A stretch of DNA of 32,110 bases from Candidatus Baltobacteraceae bacterium (GCA_036489885.1 DASXEW010000002.1:1-32110), one strand, 5' to 3'. Shown: positions 8,449-15,758, counted from the first letter of the stretch. Numbers and translations: made by a program. The notes: a model not told the origin generated them from the sequence alone.

Positions 8449-9023
8449 TTGGATGCGAGCCGCATGAAGTTCCGCGCCAGTTGCTCGCCGTGCTCCGTCA
8501 GCACCGACTCGGGATGAAACTGCACGCCATAAATCGGCAGCTCGCGATGCGCGACACCTTGAATCACGCCATCCTCGCTGGTTGCGAGCGTCCGCAAGGA
8601 GGGCGGGAACGATTGTGGCGTGACGCATAGCGAGTGATACCGCGTGGCGCCGAATGGCGAAGGAAGTCCGTCGAAGATCGCCGTTCCATCGTGAGCAATC
8701 GCCGAAACCTTACCGTGCATGAGCCGCGGCGCATGGTCGACGACCCCACCGAAAACGACTCCGATCGCTTGCGCGCCGAGACACACCCCGAGAATAGGGT
8801 GCGCATCGTGTGCAGCGCTGCGAATCAACGTGCACGTTACACCGGCATCTTCCGGCCGCCCCGGGCCCGGCCCAAACACGGTCGCATCGTAGGCGCGCAT
8901 CTTCGATTCGTCGAGCGTGGGGTCGTCGTTGCGCAGCACATCGACGTTCGCGCCCGCCTTCCCGAAGAGATGCGAAAGATTATATGTGAACGAGTCATAG
9001 TTATCGACCAGTAGAATGCGCAT
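8445..9023 (-). CDS. trpG: Anthranilate synthase glutamine amidotransferase subunit
   Basis: Class I glutamine amidotransferase supplying ammonia to TrpE for anthranilate formation; in some bacteria the same protein also serves PabB. The 192-aa product starts LLVDNYDSFTYNL and has the oxyanion GPGPGRPEDAG loop. The nucleophile is Cys81 in GVCLGAQ, and the His170/Glu172 pair lies in VQFHPESVLTEHG. The ATG at 9023 overlaps the trpE stop as TAATG; the open frame upstream lies within trpE. I see no separate pabB/pabA pair here. Confidence 0.95.
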   Translation of the reverse strand: MRILLVDNYDSFTYNLSHLFGKAGANVDVLRNDDPTLDESKMRAYDATVFGPGPGRPEDAGVTCTLIRSAAHDAHPILGVCLGAQAIGVVFGGVVDHAPRLMHGKVSAIAHDGTAIFDGLPSPFGATRYHSLCVTPQSFPPSLRTLATSEDGVIQGVAHRELPIYGVQFHPESVLTEHGEQLARNFMRLASK

Positions 9024-10435
9024 TACAATCCTAAAACGTTGCGCACGATCGCCGTTTTGTGGAGAATCTCGGCGTATTCGGCTTCGGGCTCGCTGTCGGC
9101 AACGATTCCGGCCGACGCTTGCCAATATGCGCGCCCATTCGAGACGGCGACGCAGCGCAGAACGATACAGGAATCCATGTCGCCATCAAAATCGATATGT
9201 GCGACGCTCCCGGCATAGAAGCCGCGCGCCACAGGTTCGAGCTCGTCGATCAGCTGCATCGCGCGAATCTTGGGAGCACCGGTAACGGTCCCAGCCGGGA
9301 AGGCCGCCGCAAAGAGATCGAGCGCATCTTTATCGGGTCGTAGCCGGCCGACCACGTTCGAGACGATATGCATCACGTGCGAGTAGCGCTCGATGATCAT
9401 CAATTCGTCGACGTGCACCGTGCCCGTTGCGGAAACCGCGCCCAAATCGTTGCGGCCGAGATCGACGAGCATGACGTGTTCCGCGCGTTCTTTTTCATTC
9501 GCGAGCAGCTCGACAGCGATTGCGTTATCGCCGGCCGCGTCCTCACCCCGCGAACGCGTTCCGGCCAGGGGGCGAAGCCGTGCCTTATCACCATCGAGGC
9601 GCACCAAAAACTCCGGCGAAGCGCCGAAGATCGTCCAGTCGTTCGTCTCGATGAAGAACATGTACGGTGACGGATTTCGCGCCCGAATCTGCCGGTAGAA
9701 ATCGAACGCGCTGCCTCCGGAAATCTCCGCACTAAAGCGGATTCCGACTTGCAGCTGGTACGCGTCCCCTTCGTAGATGTATTCTTTGGCGCGCGCGACC
9801 CGCTCCACAAATTCCGTCTTGGAGAGCGATTGCTTTACGGTGCCCTTTGCACCCACGCCGGCCGGCGTCGACGGTTTTGCTTCAAGCAGACGAGCAACGT
9901 AAGCGTCAAGGCGTGCGCCGACTGCGGCGCGTTCGCGTTCTTCCGTAGCCAAACCAACGAACGTCGTCTTGTGCGTAAAGTGGTCGAAAATCACCCACGT
10001 CCCCGGAATGAGAACGAGTGCATCCTGGAACGGCAAATCGGCGGGAGGTCTCGGACCGATACGTTCGAGCGAACGTGCTGCATCGTACGAGAACACGCAC
10101 ACCGCCGCGCCCGGGAACGGTACGTCCGGGGCGTTCATCTTATAGCGGCCGATCATGTCTCGGATCTCAGTCAGAAGATTGGCTGCGCCGTCGAACGAGC
10201 GCGCCTCGAGATAGTCCAGGCCTATCAACGAAAAGCGCGAGATGCGTTCGCTTCCTTCGACGCTCTCCAATAGACACGAACGCCCCGGTTGGGCCAGGGC
10301 GATGTACGCGGAGATCGGCGTGATCGTATCGGCGACCAGCTCGCGCGTGACGGGGTAGAGACTGAGTGTTTCGGCCTGAAGCCGGATGCGATTACTCCCT
10401 GACGAGTTCGAGTATCGCGAGTTCGGCGGCGTCAC
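9023..10435 (-). CDS. trpE: Anthranilate synthase component I
   Basis: Chorismate-using subunit that makes anthranilate with TrpG. The N-terminal Trp-feedback region contains LLESVEGSERISRFSLIG. The C-terminal catalytic domain shows LRPLAGTRSRG, LLANEKERAEHVMLVDLGRN, PAGTVTGAPKIRAMQ and ASAGIVADSEP. The start is uncertain. Conserved sequence begins at about YPVTRELVADTITPISAY, yet no ATG, GTG or TTG lies just before it. The nearest canonical start upstream is the GTG at 10435, inside rplQ, giving 470 aa. A near-cognate ATC at 10387 has a better-placed AGGGAG. Starting at the downstream TTG would remove conserved sequence. Confidence 0.9.
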   Translation of the reverse strand: MTPPNSRYSNSSGSNRIRLQAETLSLYPVTRELVADTITPISAYIALAQPGRSCLLESVEGSERISRFSLIGLDYLEARSFDGAANLLTEIRDMIGRYKMNAPDVPFPGAAVCVFSYDAARSLERIGPRPPADLPFQDALVLIPGTWVIFDHFTHKTTFVGLATEERERAAVGARLDAYVARLLEAKPSTPAGVGAKGTVKQSLSKTEFVERVARAKEYIYEGDAYQLQVGIRFSAEISGGSAFDFYRQIRARNPSPYMFFIETNDWTIFGASPEFLVRLDGDKARLRPLAGTRSRGEDAAGDNAIAVELLANEKERAEHVMLVDLGRNDLGAVSATGTVHVDELMIIERYSHVMHIVSNVVGRLRPDKDALDLFAAAFPAGTVTGAPKIRAMQLIDELEPVARGFYAGSVAHIDFDGDMDSCIVLRCVAVSNGRAYWQASAGIVADSEPEAEYAEILHKTAIVRNVLGL

Positions 10436-10748
10436 CGGGGCGGACTCGCGTTTTGGTGATACGCGTGTAGCCGCCCGGCCGATCTTTGAGCGATGGTGCG
10501 ATCTGATCGCAGAGTTTCTTGGTGACGCGAGGATCGAGCAAGTACGCCGCAACCAATCGACGCGAATGCAGATCGCCTCGACGCGCCTGTGTGATCAGGC
10601 GATCGACGATCTTCGAGGTTTCCTTGGCTTTGATCGTTGTCGTCTCGATCTTTTCATGGAGAAAGAACGACGTCGCTAGGTTGCGGAGCAGAGCCTTACG
10701 ATGTCCGTCGGTCCGCGAGAGACGTTTGTTTGCAATTTGGTGCGGCAT
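10392..10748 (-). CDS. rplQ: 50S ribosomal protein L17
   Basis: Large-subunit protein L17 of 118 aa, near the exit tunnel. The N-terminus MPHQIANKRLSRTDGHRKAL and the central FLHEKIETTTIKAKE segment are diagnostic. It follows rpoA after an 18-nt gap, the normal end of the alpha operon. Unusually, trpE begins within or immediately after it, with no terminator visible between. Confidence 0.97.
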   Translation of the reverse strand: MPHQIANKRLSRTDGHRKALLRNLATSFFLHEKIETTTIKAKETSKIVDRLITQARRGDLHSRRLVAAYLLDPRVTKKLCDQIAPSLKDRPGGYTRITKTRVRPGDAAELAILELVRE

Positions 10749-10766
10749 TACGGGTTTTGCTCGTCG

Positions 10767-11699
10767 CTACGATTGACGCAGCGACAGACCCCTTTCATCG
10801 AGCACGGCTTTGATCTCGTCGAGAGACTTCTTGCCGAAGTTGCGCATCTTGATGATCTCGTCCTCGGTCATATCGAGCAGCTCCGACACCTTCGAGATGC
10901 CGGCCCGCTTGAGACAGTTGAACGAGCGAACAGAGAGGTTGAGCGTCTCAACCGGGATATCCCATTCCGAAGCCGGAGCCGTCGCAACGGGTTTCTCTTC
11001 GGTGGAGAAATCCACGAAGAGCTGCATCTGATCGGTGAGCGTCTGAGCCGCGGCGGTTAGGGCGTCGTCCGGTGTGATCGATCCGTTGGTCTCGACCTCG
11101 AGCGTGAGACGATCAAAATCAACTGACTGACCAACGCGCGTGTCGTCGACCGTGAAATTCACTTTGCGGATCGGCGAGAAGATCGAATCCATCGGAATGA
11201 GCCCGATCATGTGCTCGACGTTACGCTGGCGATCGGCCGTGACGTAGCCGCGATGTTTCTCAATACCGATTTCCATCGAGAGCTTGGCGTCGCGTTTGGT
11301 CAGCGTCGCGATGTGATATTCGGGCTGCAAGATCTCGACATCGGCGTCAGGCGTGATGTCGCCCGCAGTGACTTCGCGGCTGCCCGAAACGGAAAGCGTG
11401 AGTACTTTCGGCGTATCGGCGTTCAGCTTGATCGGCAGACCCTTGAGATTGAGAAGCAGATTGGTCGTGTCTTCAACGACGCCCGGAATCGTCGAGAACT
11501 CATGCAATACGCCGTCGATCTTGACGTACGTGACGGCCGTACCCGGGATCGACGATAGCAGAATCCGGCGAAGCGCGTTGCCGAGCGTAATGCCAAAGCC
11601 ACGCTCGAGCGGTTCGATAACGAACTTTGCGTAGTTGTCCCGCCGCTCGCGAATCTCGATCTGCGCGCTTTGCGGGGTCTCTAAAACGGTCATGGTCAT
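10767..11699 (-). CDS. rpoA: RNA polymerase alpha subunit
   Basis: Assembly platform of RNA polymerase. The N-terminal domain has FVIEPLERGFGITLGNALRR and LLSSIPGTAV. The C-terminal domain (roughly residues 245-310), which binds UP elements and activators, has the helix-hairpin-helix segment SVRSFNCLKRAGI and RNFGKKSLDEIK. Length is 310 aa, standard. Two ATGs in frame (11699 and 11693) are possible starts; AAAGGA lies farther upstream. It follows rpsD after 88 nt in which I see no further gene. Confidence 0.97.
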   Translation of the reverse strand: MTMTVLETPQSAQIEIRERRDNYAKFVIEPLERGFGITLGNALRRILLSSIPGTAVTYVKIDGVLHEFSTIPGVVEDTTNLLLNLKGLPIKLNADTPKVLTLSVSGSREVTAGDITPDADVEILQPEYHIATLTKRDAKLSMEIGIEKHRGYVTADRQRNVEHMIGLIPMDSIFSPIRKVNFTVDDTRVGQSVDFDRLTLEVETNGSITPDDALTAAAQTLTDQMQLFVDFSTEEKPVATAPASEWDIPVETLNLSVRSFNCLKRAGISKVSELLDMTEDEIIKMRNFGKKSLDEIKAVLDERGLSLRQS

Positions 11700-11787
11700 G
11701 GGGTGGTGCGGTGTCCTTTGTTGCCGCTTGCGTTATCCGCCGATCCCCCAGGGTTCGACGATCGGACGTCTAGCGGCGGAGTCTCGC

Positions 11788-12444
11788 CTAGCGAGAGTAG
11801 TATTCTACGATGAGTTGCTCGTCGACGGGAGTGTCGATTTGCTCTCGTGAGGGGAGCGAGAGGACCTTTGCGGTCAGATCCGCCTCGTTCAGTTCGAGCC
11901 ATTCCGGATGCCGGCGGTTGCGCGCGGCCTCGGCATTGGCTTGGAAAACGGTCGAGTTCTTCGAACGCTCGGCAATCGTGATCACGTCACCCGCACGGAG
12001 CACGTACGATGCGACGTTGACGCGGCGGCCGTTGACGAGGAAGTGGCGGTGCGTCACGAGCTGACGCGCCTGCGCGCGCGACGATGCGAGGTTCAAACGG
12101 TAGACGACGTTGTCGAGCCGCCGCTCGAGCAGCTGAAGAAACGTGCGCCCGGTTTGTCCGGGTACGCGTGCTGCCTCGCGGAAGTAGTTCTCGAACTGCC
12201 GCTCGTGCACGCCATAGTACTTGCGCATCTTCTGTTTCTCACGCAGCTGACGGCCATACTCGGAGATCTTCTGACGCGTTTTGCCCTGCGTCTTCTGCCC
12301 CGGTGCGGTTCCGCGGCGTTCGACCGCGCACTTTTTAGACAAACACCGATCGCCCTTGAGGAACAGCTTGATTTTTTCACCGGTTTTGCTCGCCGACGTT
12401 TCGCGGCGGCAAATGCGGCAGACGGGACCTGTATATCGTGCCAT
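11788..12444 (-). CDS. rpsD: 30S ribosomal protein S4, zinc form
   Basis: Primary 16S-binding protein of 218 aa, also a translational repressor of the alpha operon in several bacteria. The N-terminus holds a zinc knuckle with Cys9, Cys12, Cys34 and Cys39 (CRICRR...RCLSKKC), which marks the C-plus form. The S4 RNA-binding domain follows ([28 protein letters not shown]). It lies between rpsK (9-nt gap) and rpoA. Confidence 0.97.
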   Translation of the reverse strand: MARYTGPVCRICRRETSASKTGEKIKLFLKGDRCLSKKCAVERRGTAPGQKTQGKTRQKISEYGRQLREKQKMRKYYGVHERQFENYFREAARVPGQTGRTFLQLLERRLDNVVYRLNLASSRAQARQLVTHRHFLVNGRRVNVASYVLRAGDVITIAERSKNSTVFQANAEAARNRRHPEWLELNEADLTAKVLSLPSREQIDTPVDEQLIVEYYSR

Positions 12445-12453
12445 CTTCCGCTC

Positions 12454-12849
12454 CTACACCCGTCGCCGTTTCGGTGGACGGCAACCGTTGTGTGGAATCG
12501 GCGTGACGTCTTTGATCAACGTGATCTCCAGACCAGCGGCCTGCAGCGAACGAATCGCGGCTTCGCGGCCTGCGCCCGGACCTTTGACGTACACTTCGCA
12601 CGACTTCATCCCGTGCTCCATCGCCTTACGCGCGACTGCTTCTGCAGCCATCTGCGCGGCGAACGGCGTCGATTTCTTCGAGCCTTTGAAACCAAGGTTT
12701 CCGGCTGACGCCCACGAGATTGTGTTGCCTAAGTTATCGGTGATGGTAACCAGCGTATTGTTGAAGGATGCGTGAATGTGCGCAACGCCGTTTACGACGT
12801 TTTTAAATTCGCGCTTCTTGCGCGTCTTCTGTTGTTTCTTGACTGCCAA
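12454..12849 (-). CDS. rpsK: 30S ribosomal protein S11
   Basis: Small-subunit platform protein of 131 aa. Recognised by [39 protein letters not shown] and the C-terminal [18 protein letters not shown]. The start codon is TTG at 12849 with GGAG 8 nt upstream. It would normally follow rpsM directly; here the two are separated by about 5.4 kb, and rpsK has its own leader of about 190 nt and a candidate promoter. Confidence 0.97.
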   Translation of the reverse strand: MAVKKQQKTRKKREFKNVVNGVAHIHASFNNTLVTITDNLGNTISWASAGNLGFKGSKKSTPFAAQMAAEAVARKAMEHGMKSCEVYVKGPGAGREAAIRSLQAAGLEITLIKDVTPIPHNGCRPPKRRRV

Positions 12850-13043
12850 GTCGAGACTCCGTATTTATCCTGCCCCGGACGAAAACGAGCCGAGGTGTCG
12901 TCGCCTCGACCGAACACGCCTGACGGAGGCCGCTCGATCTGATACGCGATCCACTCGGCGAAAGCGGACCGGTTCTCTGCGCCCGGACGTGCCGCGGGCG
13001 GTCGCAAAGACACTGCCGGCCGCCCGAAGGCAGCCAACGTCGA
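12850..13043 (-). other. Structured 5' leader of the rpsK-rpsD-rpoA-rplQ-trp operon
   Basis: This is the non-coding stretch between the candidate promoter and rpsK. It can form a hairpin at 13019-13034 on the minus-strand RNA, with arms GCUGCC/GGCGGC, one G-U pair and a UUCG tetraloop. A second hairpin is at 12891-12908 (CGAGG/CCTCG). Open frames across it look non-coding. S4 or S11 autoregulation of such leaders is known in other bacteria, so a regulatory role is plausible but inferred. Confidence 0.4.
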
Positions 13044-13073
13044 AGTCTAACAAACGGCCCCGAGGCCTGTCAA
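13044..13073 (-). promoter_or_regulatory. Candidate promoter of the rpsK (alpha) operon
   Basis: The minus strand has a perfect -35 TTGACA (13073-13068), an 18-nt spacer and a -10 TAGACT (13049-13044). It lies just upstream of the rpsK leader and only 15 bp from the end of the insertion sequence. It would let the alpha and trp genes be transcribed independently of rpsM, from which they are now separated. Confidence 0.5.
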
Positions 13074-13080
13074 TCGGGAA

Positions 13081-13088
13081 GCTAGTGC
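13081..13088. repeat. Target-site duplication, left copy
   Basis: GCTAGTGC stands directly outside the left terminal repeat and is repeated exactly at 15363-15370. Eight base pairs is the duplication size known for IS1595-family elements. Confidence 0.95.
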
Positions 13089-13122
13089 GGGTGTGAATCA
13101 CTTGACGCAAGTGGCGTCGAAT

Positions 13123-13139
13123 CCTGTCCTCGTGACAGG
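13123..13139. other. Subterminal hairpin in the insertion sequence
   Basis: CCTGTC, a 5-nt loop and GACAGG form a perfect 6-bp inverted repeat 34 bp inside the left end. It may shield internal genes from outside transcription or take part in transposase binding; only the repeat itself is seen. Confidence 0.4.
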
Positions 13140-13150
13140 GCGGCGCGGCC

Positions 13151-13280
13151 ATGACCGAGCGGGGCCATCCCTTCGGCTGGCCGCCGATCTACCCGACTCA
13201 GGCGCAGTTCGAGGCGCTCGCGCCCGAGTGGCGAGAGAAGCTACGGACCGACTACGAGGCTGAGAAGGCTACTTATGTAT
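13151..13280 (+). CDS. Possible short passenger frame, extent uncertain
   Basis: An ATG at 13151 opens a plus-strand frame whose first roughly 40 codons look protein-coding: GC-rich third positions and an ordinary composition (IYPTQAQFEALAPEWREKLR). The frame stays open to 14056, but beyond about 13270 it runs antisense to two better candidates on the minus strand (a 59-aa frame and the HNH gene) and loses its coding look. It could be a remnant of a longer gene. I recognise no family. The coordinates mark only the plausible part. Confidence 0.25.
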
Positions 13281-13448
13281 CGTCAGTGCTTCAGCCAATT
13301 CTTCAAGAGTGCGGTGAAGCTCTGGGTGTGTTACGCCCGGAATCGGCGGTAGCTGAAGAACCTGGGTCTGGGCAATTACAAACAGAAGCTTCTCAATTCG
13401 AAGTAGATGCTCGTGCATCCACTTTTCAAGTTCCGGAACCTGTGCCAT
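13269..13448 (-). CDS. Small hypothetical passenger protein (59 aa)
   Basis: A 59-residue product with an amphipathic, helix-rich look (EKWMHEHLLRIEKLL, HRTLEELAEALT) and a PPIPGV linker. The ATG at 13448 has GGGAGGG about 6 nt upstream, one of the best ribosome-binding sites in the element; an upstream ATG at 13469 lacks one. It is divergent from the 50-aa frame at 13485. The function is unknown. The good site and protein-like composition are the only evidence. Confidence 0.45.
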   Translation of the reverse strand: MAQVPELEKWMHEHLLRIEKLLFVIAQTQVLQLPPIPGVTHPELHRTLEELAEALTIHK

Positions 13449-13484
13449 GCGAGTCCCTCCCGGAACCATGTTACAATGCCGAGC

Positions 13485-13637
13485 ATGAAGAGGGCACTGG
13501 AGCCGCTGATTCCCCTCGAACAGTTCAAGAAGTTAGTCGAGAAGATCGCGCATGTCCCGCGCTCAGTGATAGAGCGGGACAGTTCCAAGACGAAGCCCGA
13601 GCGCAAGAGCGGGCGAAAGAAGCGCGATTCGAGCTAG
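13485..13637 (+). CDS. Small basic passenger protein (50 aa)
   Basis: Short frame with a protein-like core (LEPLIPLEQFKKLVEKIA) followed by a Lys/Arg-rich tail (KPERKSGRKKRD), suggesting nucleic-acid contact. I have an impression of similar small proteins beside transposases but cannot verify it. A TACAAT box at 13472-13477 lies 7 nt before the ATG, a spacing that would give a leaderless transcript. An upstream ATG at 13476 is also in frame. The 3' end overlaps the end of the HNH-like gene by 4 bp in convergent orientation. Confidence 0.4.
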   Translation: MKRALEPLIPLEQFKKLVEKIAHVPRSVIERDSSKTKPERKSGRKKRDSS

Positions 13638-14362
13638 CTCCAGATCGCGCTGGAGAAAGCGGCGAACATCCCTTCGATTCCGCCGACCTCGTTGATCGAC
13701 TCGGAAGGCCAAATAACGTCGCGGGGTTGGACGGGCCAGACCTGCAAGGCTCTCTCGGCAGCGGCGTCATTCATCACGGACGGGTACTGCCGCCTTCGGC
13801 CGATGAACATTTCCATTCCGAGATAGAGCGCGCCAATCGCGAAATGAACGTGTTGGATGCCGACGGTTTGGCTGTAACCGATGAACCGCTCCTTATATTC
13901 GAAAATGTGCTCAGCTTTATGCCTCGCGCCGATCAGAACGTAAACATTGCTCGACGGTTGTTTTCGTTTGTAGAAGTCACGATAGTACGATTCTGGTATG
14001 AAATTCTCGGATGGGTGAAGGTGTTGGCATACCATTGCGGTCTTCACCGCCCATGACGCAACCGTAAGCTGATCAGCATATCCCATTTTAATTCCGACAT
14101 GTTCGGCATTTAGCATCGGACGTAAAATCTTGCCTGCGCTCACTTCAAGCCGACTCATCCAGCCATTATTGCAACTAGCGCAAAAGAATTTGACCTTGTG
14201 TACAAGCGGTTTTCCGCCGTGGGACCAGGCGAGTTTTTCATCCTTTTCAAAGTCCAATATGGCCACGCCACGCTTGGAGCGAAACTCGTTGCGAACCCAC
14301 TTTGCAAAGACGTGCTCGTTCGTAACTTTGTCTTTGCCACAGAACGCGCAGGAGCGCGCCAT
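13634..14362 (-). CDS. HNH-like zinc-finger passenger protein
   Basis: A 242-aa product whose N-terminal part has an HNH-like layout: CAFCGK (Cys5, Cys8), then TNEHVFAKW (Glu16-His17), then FFCASCNNGWMS (Cys61, Cys64, Asn65, Asn66). Paired Cys residues around EH and CNN resemble treble-clef HNH endonucleases, but a full catalytic His-Asn-His set is not certain. The C-terminal two thirds are unrecognised. The ATG follows the transposase stop after a single base (TAA C ATG), so the two are co-translated. IS1595 relatives are known to carry passenger genes; a role in transposition, homing or host defence is speculation. Confidence 0.7.
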   Translation of the reverse strand: MARSCAFCGKDKVTNEHVFAKWVRNEFRSKRGVAILDFEKDEKLAWSHGGKPLVHKVKFFCASCNNGWMSRLEVSAGKILRPMLNAEHVGIKMGYADQLTVASWAVKTAMVCQHLHPSENFIPESYYRDFYKRKQPSSNVYVLIGARHKAEHIFEYKERFIGYSQTVGIQHVHFAIGALYLGMEMFIGRRRQYPSVMNDAAAERALQVWPVQPRDVIWPSESINEVGGIEGMFAAFSSAIWS

Positions 14363-14363
14363 G

Positions 14364-15314
14364 TTATTTCTTGCTCGTCAGCGCCTTGTACGTCAGCCGC
14401 TTTTGATCCGAACCCTTGACCGCTTTCGCAAAACGCGGGCCGTCAGTATTCTCGCGCTCGTCAAACCGAAACACTTGCTCAGCGAGATACCGATCAAGAT
14501 GACGCGGGTTAACGTGCGTATACGTTCCGCCAATCGTGCGCTTGAGCACCGCCCAGAAGCATTCGATATTGTTCGTATGGACGTTACCGCGAACGTACTC
14601 GCGCAGTGTGTGATTGACCGACGAGTGTTGCACGAAATACTCGTTAATATGGACGTACGCGTTCGCGGAATCGGTATAGACCGTCGCGTCTTTATCAATG
14701 CTGTCGCGCAGTTTCGGAAGCAGCGTCTTTTGCTGCGCGTTGGGGATGACCCAAGCGCGAACGCGACCCTTGCGCTCGACCATTCCGAGGACCATCGTCT
14801 TTGCGTCCCGATGCTGCTTCGCAGTCATCTCGCGGCGCTGTTTGTTGGACTTGGTTTCCCAGCGTTGGCCGATGTAGGCTTCGTCAACCTCGACCGTCCC
14901 CGAAAGCGGGGTATCGAACGATTCGTGCGTCATCGCAAGGCGAATGCGTTGCAGCATGAACCATGCGGTCCGCTGCGTGACCTTAAGCGCCCGTCCGAGT
15001 TCGTGGGACGAGATTCCGTTACGGTTGCTCGCAAGGAGCCAGAAGGCCGGGAGCCACTTGTCGAAGCCAATCGGCGAGTCCTCAAAAACGGTCCCGACCT
15101 TGGCCGTGAACGACCGTTTGCACTCGTTGCAGTACCACCGGCGATAAGCCGCCATGTAGGCCACGTCCGCCGATCCGCACCCAGTACGCGGGCAGGCCAC
15201 GCCGTTTGGCCACCGGAGCTGAACGAAGAAGTCGTGGGCGACCTGGGTGTCCGCAAACTGGCGGACCGCTTCGATCATGGTCTCGGGGACTGGCTGCTCC
15301 GGTCGCTTGTCCAT
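14364..15314 (-). CDS. IS1595-family (ISXO2-like) transposase
   Basis: A 316-aa transposase. The N-terminal zinc ribbon has Cys41, Cys46, Cys62 and Cys65 (ACPRTGC...WYCNEC). An HTH-like segment follows (ISSHELGRALKVTQRTAWFML). The catalytic domain shows EVDEAYIG (Asp144), YTDSANAY (Asp215) and NNIECFWAVLKR (Asn249, Lys258), the DDNK/E arrangement of the IS1595 family. Length is normal and no frameshift is visible, so the element is probably active. It starts 48 bp inside the right terminal repeat. Confidence 0.95.
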   Translation of the reverse strand: MDKRPEQPVPETMIEAVRQFADTQVAHDFFVQLRWPNGVACPRTGCGSADVAYMAAYRRWYCNECKRSFTAKVGTVFEDSPIGFDKWLPAFWLLASNRNGISSHELGRALKVTQRTAWFMLQRIRLAMTHESFDTPLSGTVEVDEAYIGQRWETKSNKQRREMTAKQHRDAKTMVLGMVERKGRVRAWVIPNAQQKTLLPKLRDSIDKDATVYTDSANAYVHINEYFVQHSSVNHTLREYVRGNVHTNNIECFWAVLKRTIGGTYTHVNPRHLDRYLAEQVFRFDERENTDGPRFAKAVKGSDQKRLTYKALTSKK

Positions 15315-15362
15315 GACCCAAGCATACCTAACCAGGCTACTTTAGTCAAGTGATTCACACCC

Positions 15363-15370
15363 GCTAGTGC
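15363..15370. repeat. Target-site duplication, right copy
   Basis: GCTAGTGC is identical to 13081-13088. On the minus strand it contains the TAG stop of the adjacent 108-aa gene, so insertion duplicated the stop codon and left that protein intact. Confidence 0.95.
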
Positions 15371-15690
15371 ATCCCCGAGGTGAACGGGTTCGCGGGGGCA
15401 TTAGCGCTCGGCGCGATCACCGGCTGCGGCTGCGAACCGGACTGTGCTTGGGATTGGTCCGTGGACACGGGCTGCGGCGTCACCGCGGGTGCCGCGGAGG
15501 TCTGGCTCCCTCCCCCGGCGCCGTATATACCCTCGGAATCGACCGGCTGACCCGGCGTCGCCTGCGCGACAGGCGCGCCGGCCACGACGCCTCCGCCGGA
15601 GTTCGCGTACGCCGAGATCACCATTATAAAGACGGCGACTGCGATCACCCCGCTGATGATCGAGATAAGCCCCAGCCCACGGTTAGACAT
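15364..15690 (-). CDS. Small membrane-anchored protein with Pro/Ser/Gln-rich tail
   Basis: A 108-aa protein of unknown function. Residues about 6-28 form one hydrophobic helix (LGLISIISGVIAVAVFIMVI). A low-complexity tail rich in Gly, Ala, Pro, Gln and Ser follows and ends NPFTSGMH. The topology is likely a short cytoplasmic end with an extracytoplasmic tail. It follows a second, similarly built gene after 68 nt, where a GGGGC/GCCCC hairpin lies (15707-15721 region). The IS inserted exactly at its stop codon. Confidence 0.7.
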   Translation of the reverse strand: MSNRGLGLISIISGVIAVAVFIMVISAYANSGGGVVAGAPVAQATPGQPVDSEGIYGAGGGSQTSAAPAVTPQPVSTDQSQAQSGSQPQPVIAPSANAPANPFTSGMH

Positions 15691-15758
15691 CGAGTGCTAG
15701 AATTGTCCAACGGGGGCTCTTGGCCCCTGGGGCACAGGTCGGCGCACGCTTGGAAGCT

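Larger units (their letters stand above)
13089..15362. mobile_element. Complete IS1595-family insertion sequence with passenger genes
   Basis: This 2274-bp element has perfect 18-bp terminal inverted repeats: GGGTGTGAATCACTTGAC at 13089-13106 and its complement at 15345-15362. Weaker matching continues inward for about 10 bp. It is flanked by an identical 8-bp duplication. It encodes an ISXO2/IS1595-type transposase, an HNH-like protein and at least two small frames. Perfect repeats and duplication indicate a recent, intact insertion. It lies between the alpha-operon promoter and the stop codon of a small membrane protein gene. Confidence 0.95.

Noticed and set aside
13045-13075. GGCC-N4-GGCC palindrome as a terminator before rpsK
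   Set aside because: The stem is only 4 bp and it falls in the promoter spacer; a promoter explains the site better.
12865-13152. Arg-rich frames in the rpsK leader
   Set aside because: Three overlapping frames on both strands, all with biased, non-protein-like composition and no ribosome-binding site.
13280-14056. Continuation of the plus-strand frame opened at 13151 across the HNH gene
   Set aside because: Beyond about 13270 it runs antisense to better-supported minus-strand genes and its composition changes, so I did not extend the candidate gene.
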